From HGW-17 sp938004375 (GTDB taxonomy: Bacteria > Myxococcota_A > Polyangia > HGW-17): a stretch of 64,000 nucleotides of DNA. The notes under the pieces were generated by a model. That model searched no databases. It was not told where the DNA came from and saw only the letters and a list, made by a program, of their open reading frames with translations. Positions 17,087 through 25,143 of the stretch are shown here, in pieces (the stretch's first letter is position 1; the number at the start of each line of letters is the position of its first letter). The DNA is taken from NCBI GenBank assembly GCA_036802685.1, contig DAIRVS010000001.1:77554-141553 (forward strand). The letters are read 5' to 3'. The position numbers were made by a program, and so were the translations under genes.

Positions 17087-18457
17087 TCACAACTCTCCCG
17101 TCGCCAGGCGGTACTGCAGCCAGGCGATCCGCACCTCGGCGGACAGTTGGAGGACCCGCACCCGGGCGTCCAGGTAGGCGGCCTCGATGATCTGGAAATC
17201 CGTGAACGTGCTCTGCCCCAGCTCGACCTTCTTCTGCTCGAGCTCGAGGCTGGTCTTCGCCAGGATCAGGGCCTCCCCGGCGGTCCCGAGGCGGTCCCGG
17301 GCCGAGCGCAGGCAGGCCAGCGCCGTGCGGATCTCGAGCACGGCCGCGAGCTCGAGGGCGCGCAACTGCTCGACCTGCACCCGCAGGGCGGCGCGCTCCT
17401 GCTCCACCAGGTAATGCACGCGGCCGCCCTCGAACGGGGACCAGGCCAGCTCCAGGCCCACGTAGCCAGAGTTGCGCCAATGGCCGTCCTCGATGGGCCA
17501 GGCCGACAGATCCACGCGCTGCCCGAAGGATCCCGCCAGCGCCAACTGGGGCCACAGTTCGGCCTGCACGCCCAGGATCTTCGCCTGCTGGGAGGCCACG
17601 CGCAGGCGGGCGGCCTTCAGGTCCGGGCGCCGCGCCAGCAGGGCCTCGAAGTCCAGGCGTGCCTCGTCGGGGACGGCCCCCTCGGGAACCTCCGACGGCG
17701 GCTCGAGCTTCACCTCGACCGCGGCAGGCAGGCCGAGCAGGTGGAACAACTGCAGCAGGGCGAGCTCGGCCAGGGACGCCTCCTCGCGGGCGCGGTCCAG
17801 GACCTCGGCGGCCCGCACCTGGACCCGGGTGACGTCCAGCAGCGAGGCCTTGTCCTGATCCCGCAGCGCCTTCACGCGGGCGGCCTCGGCCTCGAGAGCC
17901 TTCGCGGAGGACGTCAGCGCGTCGGCCACCGCCCGGCGCCAGACGGCCTGGTAATAGGCCACCGCCACCAACTGGGTCACCGTCCGCTCGACCTGCCGGG
18001 CGTCCAGGCGCGCGGCCTCGACGAGCTCCTGGGCCATGCGGACGCGCCACCAATCGCGGCCACCGGCGAACAGGTTCAGGGACACGGTGGCGTCCCAGGT
18101 GCCGAGCTCCTCGGCGGACACGCTGGTGGGGGTCGTCCCCGAGGCGCTCGGTGAGGCGACCCGCTGGGGATCCAGGTAGCGGGCGGCGCGCCCGGTCAAC
18201 CTCACCTGGGGCAGCGCAGGGGCGACCTGCTGCATGCGAACGGCTTCGGCCTGCTGCGCGAGAAAGCGCGCGGCCAGTGCCTGGGGGTTGCCGGACCGCG
18301 CGAGGCGGATCGCGGCCTCGAGGGTGAGCGTAGCGCCGGGGCGGACGGTCTCCCGGGGACCCAGGGAGAAGCCCGCGGGCACGGGATCCGGGCCTCGCCA
18401 GGGCAAGGGCGAGCACCCCGAAACGACCAGCAGCAGGACCAGCAGGGCGCTGCGCAT
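17087..18457 (-). CDS. TolC-like outer-membrane efflux lipoprotein
   Basis: A 456-residue outer-membrane factor of the NodT/OprM type with a lipobox (SGC, Cys15). It has two repeats of long amphipathic helices. LTLEAAIRLARSGNPQALAAR opens the first and DFEALLARRPDLKAARLRVASQQAKI opens the second, both standard OEP signatures. Late segments contain QKVELGQSTFTDFQIIEAAYLDAR. It is the channel of the tripartite exporter encoded by the next two genes and starts 3 bases after the sialidase-like gene. Confidence 0.93.
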   Translation of the reverse strand: MRSALLVLLLVVSGCSPLPWRGPDPVPAGFSLGPRETVRPGATLTLEAAIRLARSGNPQALAARFLAQQAEAVRMQQVAPALPQVRLTGRAARYLDPQRVASPSASGTTPTSVSAEELGTWDATVSLNLFAGGRDWWRVRMAQELVEAARLDARQVERTVTQLVAVAYYQAVWRRAVADALTSSAKALEAEAARVKALRDQDKASLLDVTRVQVRAAEVLDRAREEASLAELALLQLFHLLGLPAAVEVKLEPPSEVPEGAVPDEARLDFEALLARRPDLKAARLRVASQQAKILGVQAELWPQLALAGSFGQRVDLSAWPIEDGHWRNSGYVGLELAWSPFEGGRVHYLVEQERAALRVQVEQLRALELAAVLEIRTALACLRSARDRLGTAGEALILAKTSLELEQKKVELGQSTFTDFQIIEAAYLDARVRVLQLSAEVRIAWLQYRLATGEL

Positions 18458-18460
18458 CGC

Positions 18461-19738
18461 TCAGTTCGTCCCGTACACCGGGAGGGCCTCGTAGATGACC
18501 CCCTCGATGGTGTCCCCGCCGGGGCCGTAGAAGACCACCAGCAGGTGCGTGTCATCGAGCTGGGCGAAGGAGGGATAGCCGCACTCGATGGCGCCGCAGT
18601 CGGCGATCCGCAGGGGGGCGCTCCAGGTGTCCCCCTCGTCGACCGAGTACATCATCGAGACCCACTCCTGGGTGAACTCGTCGTTGATCTCCCGAAAAGC
18701 CGAGAGCACGACGCCGTGGCTCGTCCGGAACAGGTCGGGGGCGTGCCCGACGAAGTCAAACGGACGCCAGGTACCCCAGGTCAGGCCACCGTCTTCGGAG
18801 ACGGTCTGCGCCAGGTCACCCGGCGTGGAGGGCGTGGTGCCGTAGGCGGTGCGCACGTGCAGCAGCCAACGCCCGGAGGGCAGAATCAACAACGAGGGTT
18901 CCTGCAACCACACCGAGGGCACAGCCCCGGGGAGCACCGGGCGCTCGTCCCAACTGACGCCCTCGTCGGAGCTGACGAACAGGGAGATCGTGGAGCGCAG
19001 GCAGGCGGCGATGTTGTTCAGGTTGAGGGCGTTGCCGCCGTAGTTGGGCAGGATCCACTGTCCCCCGTGCTCCACGAGGGGGGACGAGGAGGCATGCACG
19101 ATCACCGGGTCGCCGTCGGCGTCCACCCAGCGTCCGTCCCCGTCGAGCCCGGCGCCGACCTCCAGTTGCATGGTCCCGGGGGTGATCTGCGCCGGCTCGC
19201 TCCAGGTCTCCCCGTCGTCCCCGGAGACGACCCGGAAGGTCTCATGGAGATAGACCGTGTCGGGACCGAAGCTCTGCCCGCGATACTGGAACCACGTCAC
19301 CATCAACCGACCGTCCGAGAGCCGGGTGATCGACGGATCCCGGTCGTCCATGCCCGCCACGTCGACCAGGACCTCGGGTTCGGACCAGGTGCGACCGTCG
19401 GCGGTGCCCACCTGCTTCAGGATCCGACCGGTGGCGTCGACGTGGGTGTTCCCCTGCCGGTAGACCAGCAGCCACCGCCCGTCGGACAGGGGAGCCACGT
19501 CCGGGAACGCCAGGTGACCGGCGTCACCGGCGATGACGAAGCGCTCCAATTCCTGCAACTGGAGATCCACGGGCGGCTGGAAATTATTCACATTATTTTG
19601 ATTGTTTACATTGCTCTGATTGTTTTGGGCGTCGGCATCCGAATCCCCGTCCCCGAGAATGTCCGTAGATGGCTTCGTTGCCGAGTCGCAACCCAAGCAG
19701 AAGATGAAAGACATGATCAGGAAAAAGCAACAGCGCAT
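18461..19738 (-). CDS. Sialidase-like (Asp-box beta-propeller) lipoprotein
   Basis: A 425-residue lipoprotein (lipobox CLGC, Cys17) with an Asn/Gln-rich linker (SNVNNQNNVNN). Five Asp-box motifs of S-x-D-x-G-x-(T/S)-W are visible (TADGRTWS, SGDDGETWS, SSDEGVSWD, SEDGGLTWG, SVDEGDTWS), the hallmark of BNR/sialidase six-bladed propellers. The DRDPSITRLSDGRLMVTWFQ segment resembles the Arg/Asp region of exo-alpha-sialidases. Whether it is an active glycosidase is unproven, and many such proteins only bind sugars. The start at 19738 has GGAG 8 bases upstream. It is the first gene of the RND efflux operon, with 3 bases to the channel gene. Confidence 0.8.
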   Translation of the reverse strand: MRCCFFLIMSFIFCLGCDSATKPSTDILGDGDSDADAQNNQSNVNNQNNVNNFQPPVDLQLQELERFVIAGDAGHLAFPDVAPLSDGRWLLVYRQGNTHVDATGRILKQVGTADGRTWSEPEVLVDVAGMDDRDPSITRLSDGRLMVTWFQYRGQSFGPDTVYLHETFRVVSGDDGETWSEPAQITPGTMQLEVGAGLDGDGRWVDADGDPVIVHASSSPLVEHGGQWILPNYGGNALNLNNIAACLRSTISLFVSSDEGVSWDERPVLPGAVPSVWLQEPSLLILPSGRWLLHVRTAYGTTPSTPGDLAQTVSEDGGLTWGTWRPFDFVGHAPDLFRTSHGVVLSAFREINDEFTQEWVSMMYSVDEGDTWSAPLRIADCGAIECGYPSFAQLDDTHLLVVFYGPGGDTIEGVIYEALPVYGTN

Positions 19739-19890
19739 GTCCAGGCTCCGACGTCCCCGGGGTACCCCGGCGAAAACGCATACTATCACGGATATCCTGC
19801 AGGGGAAGCCGTTTTTGCGATTGCATTCAAGATGAATCTTGGATACACCTTTTCGATCGGAAGTCCGGTGAACGGCTTCCTGTTTGACCT

Positions 19891-19912
19891 ATGTCCCAAG
19901 GATGAGGGACAT
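19891..19912. promoter_or_regulatory. Perfect palindrome in divergent promoter region
   Basis: ATGTCCC and GGGACAT, perfect 7-base arms with an 8-base centre, lie between the efflux operon (minus) and the kinase gene (plus). A TTGACC hexamer at 19884-19889 directly precedes it, so the palindrome would cover the space between -35 and -10 of a plus-strand promoter. It looks like an operator, but the binding protein is unknown. Confidence 0.5.
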
Positions 19913-19948
19913 GGGCGGTCGACTGTTTTTCCTTGATCGAGGTGTTTC

Positions 19949-22144
19949 ATCACAAATAGCGTCTTTCCCGTCCGGTTCGGCGACTATCTGCTGCTCGAGC
20001 GCATCAGCACCGGCGGCATGGCCGAGGTGTGCCTGGCGAAGTCCTTTGGCGTCGAGGGATTCCAGAAGACGGTGGCGATCAAGACCATCCTGCCGCACAT
20101 CAGCGAGGACGAGAACTTCGTCATCATGTTCATCGACGAGGCCAAGATCGCGGCCCGCCTGCAGCACGCGAACATCTGCCAGGTCTTCGACTTCGGCAAG
20201 ATCAGCGACGACTTCGGCGAGCACCTCTACCAGGTCATGGAGTACATCCCGGGCTTCTCCCTCAAGCACCTCGCCCGCACCTTCTGGGACAAGAAGCAGC
20301 AGGTGCCCGTGGGCGCCGCGCTGCACGTCATCGCGCGCGTCTGCGAGGGCCTCGACTACGCCCACGCCCTGCCCGACCGGGACGGACGACCCTTGGGCAT
20401 CGTCCACCGCGACGTCACCCCCGCGAACATCCTGGTCTCCGTCGAGGGGGCGGTGAAACTGATCGACTTCGGCATCGCCAAGGCCGCCCAGCGCGAGACC
20501 AAGACCCAGGCCGGCATCGTCAAGGGCAAATTCGGATACATGACCCCCGAGCAATTGCAGGGCAAGACCCTCGACGGCCGCTCGGACATCTTCTCCCTGG
20601 GCGTCGGCCTCTGGGAGCTCCTGGCCGGGCGCATCCTGTTCAACGAGCCCAATGAGCTCGACAACCTGCGCAAGATCATGAACGGCGACTACCCGGACAT
20701 TCGGGAGATCCGTGACGATCTGCCCGACGAGATCGCCGACGTGGTCATGAAGGCCCTGGCCCACGACCGAGAGCGGCGCTACCCGTCTGCCGAGGAGTTC
20801 GCCCAGGACATCAACCAGGCCGCCTTCAAGACCCGCAACTTCTGGAACACCACCAGCCTGGAGAAGTTCATCCGGGAGCACTTTCCCCGGGAGGTCGAGG
20901 CCGAAGCCGAGAAGCGCAGCAAGTACGCCGGGATCCGGAAGGAAGACTTCCTGAAATACCCGTCGGTCACCGACCTGGGCAAGCAGCGGCTCGAGGAGGC
21001 CGAGGAGCTAGACGCCGGGGATCTGGAGCTCGAGGAGGCCGAGGAGCTCGAAGAGGTGGAAGACGATGACGAGGAGAGCGGACAGGACAGGACCGTGGTC
21101 TCCCGCGCGCCCCAGAAGAAGCCGGCCGCCCGCCCCGCCAGCCGCGAGGTCTCCGGCGTGACGCCCCCGGTCTCGCGCGAGGACGTGCGCTCCACCAACT
21201 TCTCGGGGTCCCTCGATCTCGACGCGCCCCGCCGGGAGGCCAACCGGCAGCAGTCCGCCGAGTATCCGACGTTCACCCTCGAACCCAAACCGCGCAAGGC
21301 CGATCCTCCGCCCGCGAACGAGGGTTTCAACCCGCGCGCCACCGGCGCGCCGGGGGCGGGGCAGGCGAACGCCGGTTACGCCGGCGCCAACACCGGGTTC
21401 CCGACGGCCAACGCCGGTTTCTCCGGCGCCAACACCGGGTTCCCGACGGCCAACGCCGGTTTCTCCGGCGCCAACGCCGGGTTTCCCACCGGCGAGCAGG
21501 ATTATCCGGCCTATCTGTCACCCTACGGGGAGCTGTCCGCCCAGAACAATTCCTTCATCAACGAGCCCTCGATGCCCCCCGAGGAGAGCTTCGCGGACGA
21601 GACCGCCGCCTACCGTCCCGGCAGCGCCCCCTCGATGCCCGCCCAGGGCTACTACGGTGAGGACGGCCAGTGGTACCCCTACACGCAGTCCCAGCAGGTC
21701 CAGGGCTACTACGGCGAGGACGGCCAGTGGTATCCCTATACCCAGCAGCAGCAACAGACCCAGGGTTATTACGGCGAGGACGGTCAGTGGTATCCCTACA
21801 CGCCCGCCCACGATCAGGGCTACTACGGCGAGGACGGCCGGTGGTATCCCTACGACCAGCAGCAGCAACAGCAACCCCAGGGCTACTACGGCGAGGACGG
21901 TCAGTGGTACTCCTACGACCAGCAGCAACAGCAACCCCAGGGCTACTACGGCGAGGACGGCCAGTGGTACCCCTACGACCAGCCGCAGCAACCCCAGGGC
22001 TACTACGGCGAAGACGGTCAGTGGCACGCGTATCCCAATCCCTACTATCAGAGCACCCATTCCTACCCGGACTACAGTTATCCCGACCACAGCCGGCCGG
22101 ACCTCCCCGGCATGACGCCTCCCCTGCCACCCAAAAAACGCTGA
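19949..22144 (+). CDS. Ser/Thr protein kinase with tandem Tyr/Trp-rich repeat tail
   Basis: A ~731-residue soluble Hanks-type kinase. Seen: RFGDYLLLERISTGGMAEV (Gly loop), VAIKTI Lys (~45), HRDVTPANI catalytic loop, DFGIAKA, and SDIFSLGVGLWELLAG. An acidic linker, two perfect 14-residue repeats (GANTGFPTANAGFS) and seven GYYGEDGQWYPY-type repeats with Gln spacers form the tail. No membrane segment is present. The start is uncertain: the first ATG (20018) lies inside the Gly loop, and no ATG, GTG or TTG exists between the in-frame TGA at 19934 and it. ATC at 19949, with GAGGTG 6 bases upstream, gives a complete domain. Confidence 0.85.
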   Translation: MTNSVFPVRFGDYLLLERISTGGMAEVCLAKSFGVEGFQKTVAIKTILPHISEDENFVIMFIDEAKIAARLQHANICQVFDFGKISDDFGEHLYQVMEYIPGFSLKHLARTFWDKKQQVPVGAALHVIARVCEGLDYAHALPDRDGRPLGIVHRDVTPANILVSVEGAVKLIDFGIAKAAQRETKTQAGIVKGKFGYMTPEQLQGKTLDGRSDIFSLGVGLWELLAGRILFNEPNELDNLRKIMNGDYPDIREIRDDLPDEIADVVMKALAHDRERRYPSAEEFAQDINQAAFKTRNFWNTTSLEKFIREHFPREVEAEAEKRSKYAGIRKEDFLKYPSVTDLGKQRLEEAEELDAGDLELEEAEELEEVEDDDEESGQDRTVVSRAPQKKPAARPASREVSGVTPPVSREDVRSTNFSGSLDLDAPRREANRQQSAEYPTFTLEPKPRKADPPPANEGFNPRATGAPGAGQANAGYAGANTGFPTANAGFSGANTGFPTANAGFSGANAGFPTGEQDYPAYLSPYGELSAQNNSFINEPSMPPEESFADETAAYRPGSAPSMPAQGYYGEDGQWYPYTQSQQVQGYYGEDGQWYPYTQQQQQTQGYYGEDGQWYPYTPAHDQGYYGEDGRWYPYDQQQQQQPQGYYGEDGQWYSYDQQQQQPQGYYGEDGQWYPYDQPQQPQGYYGEDGQWHAYPNPYYQSTHSYPDYSYPDHSRPDLPGMTPPLPPKKR
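21383..21466 (+). repeat. Two perfect 42-base tandem repeats
   Basis: Identical 42-base copies at 21383-21424 and 21425-21466, with a partial third copy from 21467, encode the GANTGFPTANAGFS unit of the kinase tail. Perfect identity implies recent duplication or ongoing homogenisation. Confidence 0.9.
21647..22033 (+). repeat. Seven tandem GYYGEDGQWYPY-coding repeats
   Basis: Seven copies of a near-identical 12-residue core, each followed by a variable Gln-rich spacer (3-9 residues), encode the C-terminal part of the kinase. The last copy is degenerate (QWHAY). The array has high Tyr, Trp and Gln content, like low-complexity interaction or phase-separating tails. Confidence 0.92.
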
Positions 22145-22291
22145 TTCCTTCACCCGAAGCGGTCAGATTCCATCGGATTCCGTGATCGAACGACGCCGTC
22201 GCCGTGGAACACCCCGCGACGAACCCGGATTCTTATGGGATTCCATCCTGGCATGGGGCTTGCGAAGGCACGGTCACGGGAGGAGGAACCC

Positions 22292-22672
22292 ATGCAGGTC
22301 ATGCCCCTGGTCATCGAAATGCTCCGGCAGGTCGAGCTTCGCAACCAACGACATCCGATGCGCCTCTACGGAACGCTCGCCCGAGGAGCCGTCTGGTCCT
22401 GCCTCGACAAGATGGCCTGGGCCATGCCGGACCTCGCGCGGATCCTCCGTTGGGGGGTGGAGCGGCGCCTGATCGGCCGGGCCGAGGCCCGCAGGCTGTG
22501 GCGGCTCGTCCACCTGGCCGTCGAAGCGGGCGCCGCGGCGCCGGTCCTCCCGTCACGCAGTCCGCCCCCGGCGGCCCTGCGGACCGAACTGCACGTGTTG
22601 CACGGCCTCGCCAGGCCGTGGCAGGAGTGGGCCACCGAACCAATCGAACGCAACCAGGAGGAATCCAGATGA
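22292..22672 (+). CDS. Small unrecognised protein coupled to recA
   Basis: A 126-residue basic soluble protein, Arg-, Leu- and Trp-rich (RILRWGVERRLIGRAEARRLWRLVHLAV), with a Pro-rich loop near residue 85. No known motif is visible. A strong GGAGGAAC ribosome site precedes its ATG. Its TGA overlaps the recA ATG (ATGA at 22669-22672), so translation of recA should depend on this gene. It may be a regulator or partner of recombination, but that is inference from coupling only. Confidence 0.7.
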   Translation: MQVMPLVIEMLRQVELRNQRHPMRLYGTLARGAVWSCLDKMAWAMPDLARILRWGVERRLIGRAEARRLWRLVHLAVEAGAAAPVLPSRSPPPAALRTELHVLHGLARPWQEWATEPIERNQEESR

Positions 22673-23712
22673 TATCCATGGCCAGACTGTCGGACAGCCC
22701 GGTGCCAGAGCGCATGCGCCGGGCCATCGGAGAAGTGGAGAAGCGCTGCGGAGCCGGCACCCTGATGACCTTCGAGGGGCAGGGCCGCGAGGCGGTGGAG
22801 GTGATCTCCACCGGATCCTTCGCGCTGGACCGCGCCCTCGGGGTGGGAGGGCTACCCCGGGGGCGCGTCGTCGAGATCTTCGGCCCGGAGAGCACCGGCA
22901 AGACCTCGCTGGCGCTGTCGGTCGTGGCCCAGGCCCAGCGGCGGGGCGGGTTGTGCGCCTTCGTGGATGCCGAACACGCCCTCGATCTGGGGTACGCCGA
23001 GAAGTTGGGCGTGGACACCGCCCAACTGATGATCTCGCAGCCCGACTATGGTGAGCAGGCCCTGGAGGTCGTGGACATCCTCGTCTCGGAGGGGGCCGCC
23101 GACCTGATCATCGTCGACTCGGTGGCCGCCCTGGTGCCCAAGGCGGAGATCGACGGGGAGATGACCGACCTGCAGGTCGGCCTGCAGGCCCGGTTGATGA
23201 GCAAGGCGCTGCGCAAGATCACCGCCCACTGCGCGCGCAGCCGCACCACGGTGATCTTCATCAATCAGATCCGCATGAAGATCGGCGTCATGTTCGGCTC
23301 TCCCGAGACCACCCCGGGCGGCCAGGCGTTGAAGTTCTTCAGTTCGGTGCGCCTGGACATCCGACGGACGGGACACGTCAAAGAGGGCGAGACCGTGCTG
23401 GGCAACAAGGTGAAAGTCAAGGTGGTGAAGAACAAGGTCGCCCCCCCGTTCGCGGTGGCCGAGCTGGAGTTGTGGTTCGATCGCGGCATCAGCCGGACCC
23501 ACGAACTGTTCGACCTGGGGGTGGAGGCGGGGCTGATCGCCAAGTCCGGCTCGTGGTACTCGCTGGACGGGGAGCGGCTCGGTCAGGGCCGGGACCGGTC
23601 GGTGGAGGCCCTGCGCACGGCACAGGCCCTGAGCGACAGGCTCGAGGAGCGGCTCAGCCTTGTCCTTCACCCGGGGCGCGGCGCGGACGACGACGCGAAC
23701 GAGACTTCCTAG
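22669..23712 (+). CDS. recA: Recombinase RecA
   Basis: A 347-residue DNA recombinase that forms filaments on single-stranded DNA, promotes strand exchange and triggers SOS cleavage. Seen: Walker A GPESTGKT (72-79), FVDAEHALD, the LIIVDSVAALVPKAEI Walker B region, loop L1 with GLQARLMSKALRK, FINQIRMKIGVMFGSPETTPGG (loop L2), and the C-terminal ELWFDRGISRTHELFDLGV. The L1 flank reads GEMTDLQVG where most RecAs have GEMGDSHMG. The ATG at 22669 is preferred (AGGAGG at 6 bases). The 3' end overlaps the convergent coiled-coil gene by 59 bases. No SOS box of a known type was recognised upstream. Confidence 0.95.
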   Translation: MISMARLSDSPVPERMRRAIGEVEKRCGAGTLMTFEGQGREAVEVISTGSFALDRALGVGGLPRGRVVEIFGPESTGKTSLALSVVAQAQRRGGLCAFVDAEHALDLGYAEKLGVDTAQLMISQPDYGEQALEVVDILVSEGAADLIIVDSVAALVPKAEIDGEMTDLQVGLQARLMSKALRKITAHCARSRTTVIFINQIRMKIGVMFGSPETTPGGQALKFFSSVRLDIRRTGHVKEGETVLGNKVKVKVVKNKVAPPFAVAELELWFDRGISRTHELFDLGVEAGLIAKSGSWYSLDGERLGQGRDRSVEALRTAQALSDRLEERLSLVLHPGRGADDDANETS

Positions 23713-25069
23713 ACCGCCTGGCGTCCGGGGTCCCGGGCGCGGGCTGTCCGGAGGTCTCCTGGGGCTTGACCGGCTTCCCGGAGGCCTTCTCGCCCTGGGG
23801 GCGAGTTTTCTCGCCCTGGGGGAGAGCCTTCTCGCCCTGGGGGCGAGTTTTCTCGGAAGTTTNNNNNNNNNNNNNNNNNNNNNNNNNNNNNNNNNNNNNN
23901 NNNNNNNNNNNNNNNNNNNNNNNNNNNNNNNNNNNNNNNNNNNNNNNNNNNNNNNNNNNNNNTTCTCGCCCTGGGGGAGAGCCTTCTCGCCCTGGGGGCG
24001 AGTTTTCTCGGAAGTTTCTTGAGGCTTGGTCGAACGGCGGGACGGACGGGCCTTCTCGCCCTGGGGACGGGCCTTCTCACCCTGGGGACGGGCCTTCTCG
24101 CTCTGGGGGCGGGCCGGTTCCGGGATGCTCTCCACGTCGAGGTTGACCTTCTCGGTGTAGCGGGCGTCATCGGAGAGCTCGAACATGTTCTGCTGCGAGA
24201 AGCCGACCACCGCCGAGATCGGATCGAAGTCCGGGTTCCCGCCCTTGCGCCGCGGGGTCTTCGTCGAGGGCTGATCCTCGTCGTCCACCTTGCGCTTCTT
24301 CTTCTCCGCCACCGCCTGGGCGGCCTTCTCCCCGACCACGGGCTCGTGGCCCACCTTCACCAGGGGGACCCCCTTCGAGACGGCCTCGACCTCGAGCAGC
24401 GCCAGGCGCTCCTGGTTGTCCTCGAGCTCCTGCGTGACCGAGACGATCTCGCGGGTGGCCGCCGCCTGGCCCTCCCGGGCCTCGGAGAGCGCGTTGTCGC
24501 GCTCCTCGAGCATGAACATGAGCCGGCTCTTCTCGTCCTCCCACAAAAGGGCCTGGCGGTCCAGGCGCGCCTGGGCCTCCTTCTGGACGCGCTCCAGCTC
24601 GGCCGAGCGCTGCCCGAGCTCCTGCTCGGTCTTCTCCAGCTTCTTTCGCAGGTCACGCAGCTCCTCCTCGTGCTTCTTCAGCGCCGCCCGCGTAGTTCCC
24701 GAGGTGAAGTTCGCGTCGAAGATCTCCTTCTCGGCGGCCCGGACCTTGTGCGTGAGCTTGACGACCTCCTCGCGGAGCTCGGAATTGCGCTTCTCGAGGT
24801 CCTGCACCTCGTTCTTGCGCTGCTGGTCCGCCCCCGAGAGCCGGCAGCGCACGAAGTCCAGCTCCTTCTCGAGGGTGGACACCTTCTCCTCCTTCTCCTT
24901 CTGGCCTGGGAGTTCTTTTTCCACGGCCACCTTCTTGGTCAGATAGGTGACCACGCCGGAGAGCACGTCCTCGTCCTGCAGCATCTCCTCGAGGGAGACC
25001 TCGCGGGAGAGCAGCCACTGCAGCACCTTCACAGTCCAACGGGCCTGAAACGGGAGATGGTCTTTCATG
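23654..25069 (-). CDS. Coiled-coil protein with PQGEK heptapeptide repeats, interrupted by assembly gap
   Basis: An unrecognised cytoplasmic protein. After a short N-terminal domain (~40 residues), residues ~45-230 are a long coiled coil rich in Glu, Lys, Arg and Leu. A Lys/Asp segment follows, then tandem 7-residue units (EKARPQG, EKTRPQG, EKALPQG) and a strongly basic end (ARRSRKSRSRRRPRR). The 100-N run lies inside the repeats. Joining the two sides through their identical 55-base ends restores one frame ending with TGA at 23654-23656. The start has AAGGAG at 7 bases. Function unknown. A scaffold or nucleic-acid-binding role is compatible with the charge. Confidence 0.75.
23863..23962. other. 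Assembly gap of 100 N
   Basis: Exactly 100 unknown bases, the usual placeholder for an unsized scaffold join. The 55 bases at 23808-23862 are identical to the 55 bases at 23963-24017, so the true gap may be zero or may hide more repeat copies. Confidence 0.98.
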
Positions 25070-25115
25070 AGAAACTCCTTTGGGCGGAACCGGACCGCGC
25101 CGCCCGGACGGGTCC

Positions 25116-25143
25116 ATTCAAACGGAAACGACCCGGTTGTCAA
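25116..25143 (-). promoter_or_regulatory. Possible promoter for the coiled-coil gene inside the end of panC
   Basis: A consensus TTGACA (25138-25143, minus strand) and TTGAAT (25116-25121), 16 bases apart, overlap the last codons of panC and lie about 47 bases before the coiled-coil start. Confidence 0.4.

Noticed and set aside
20018..22144. Kinase starting at the first ATG
   Set aside because: This start would cut the Gly loop and lacks a suitable ribosome site. A complete domain needs the upstream codons.
22145..22291. SOS box or LexA site before the recA operon
   Set aside because: No E. coli-type CTGT-N8-ACAG and no Gram-positive-type site was found. Only a repeated GATTCCATC (22166 and 22239) was seen, which is too weak to name.
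23863..23962. Frameshift in the coiled-coil gene across the N run
   Set aside because: The shift comes only from the arbitrary 100-N length. Joining the identical flanks restores the frame.
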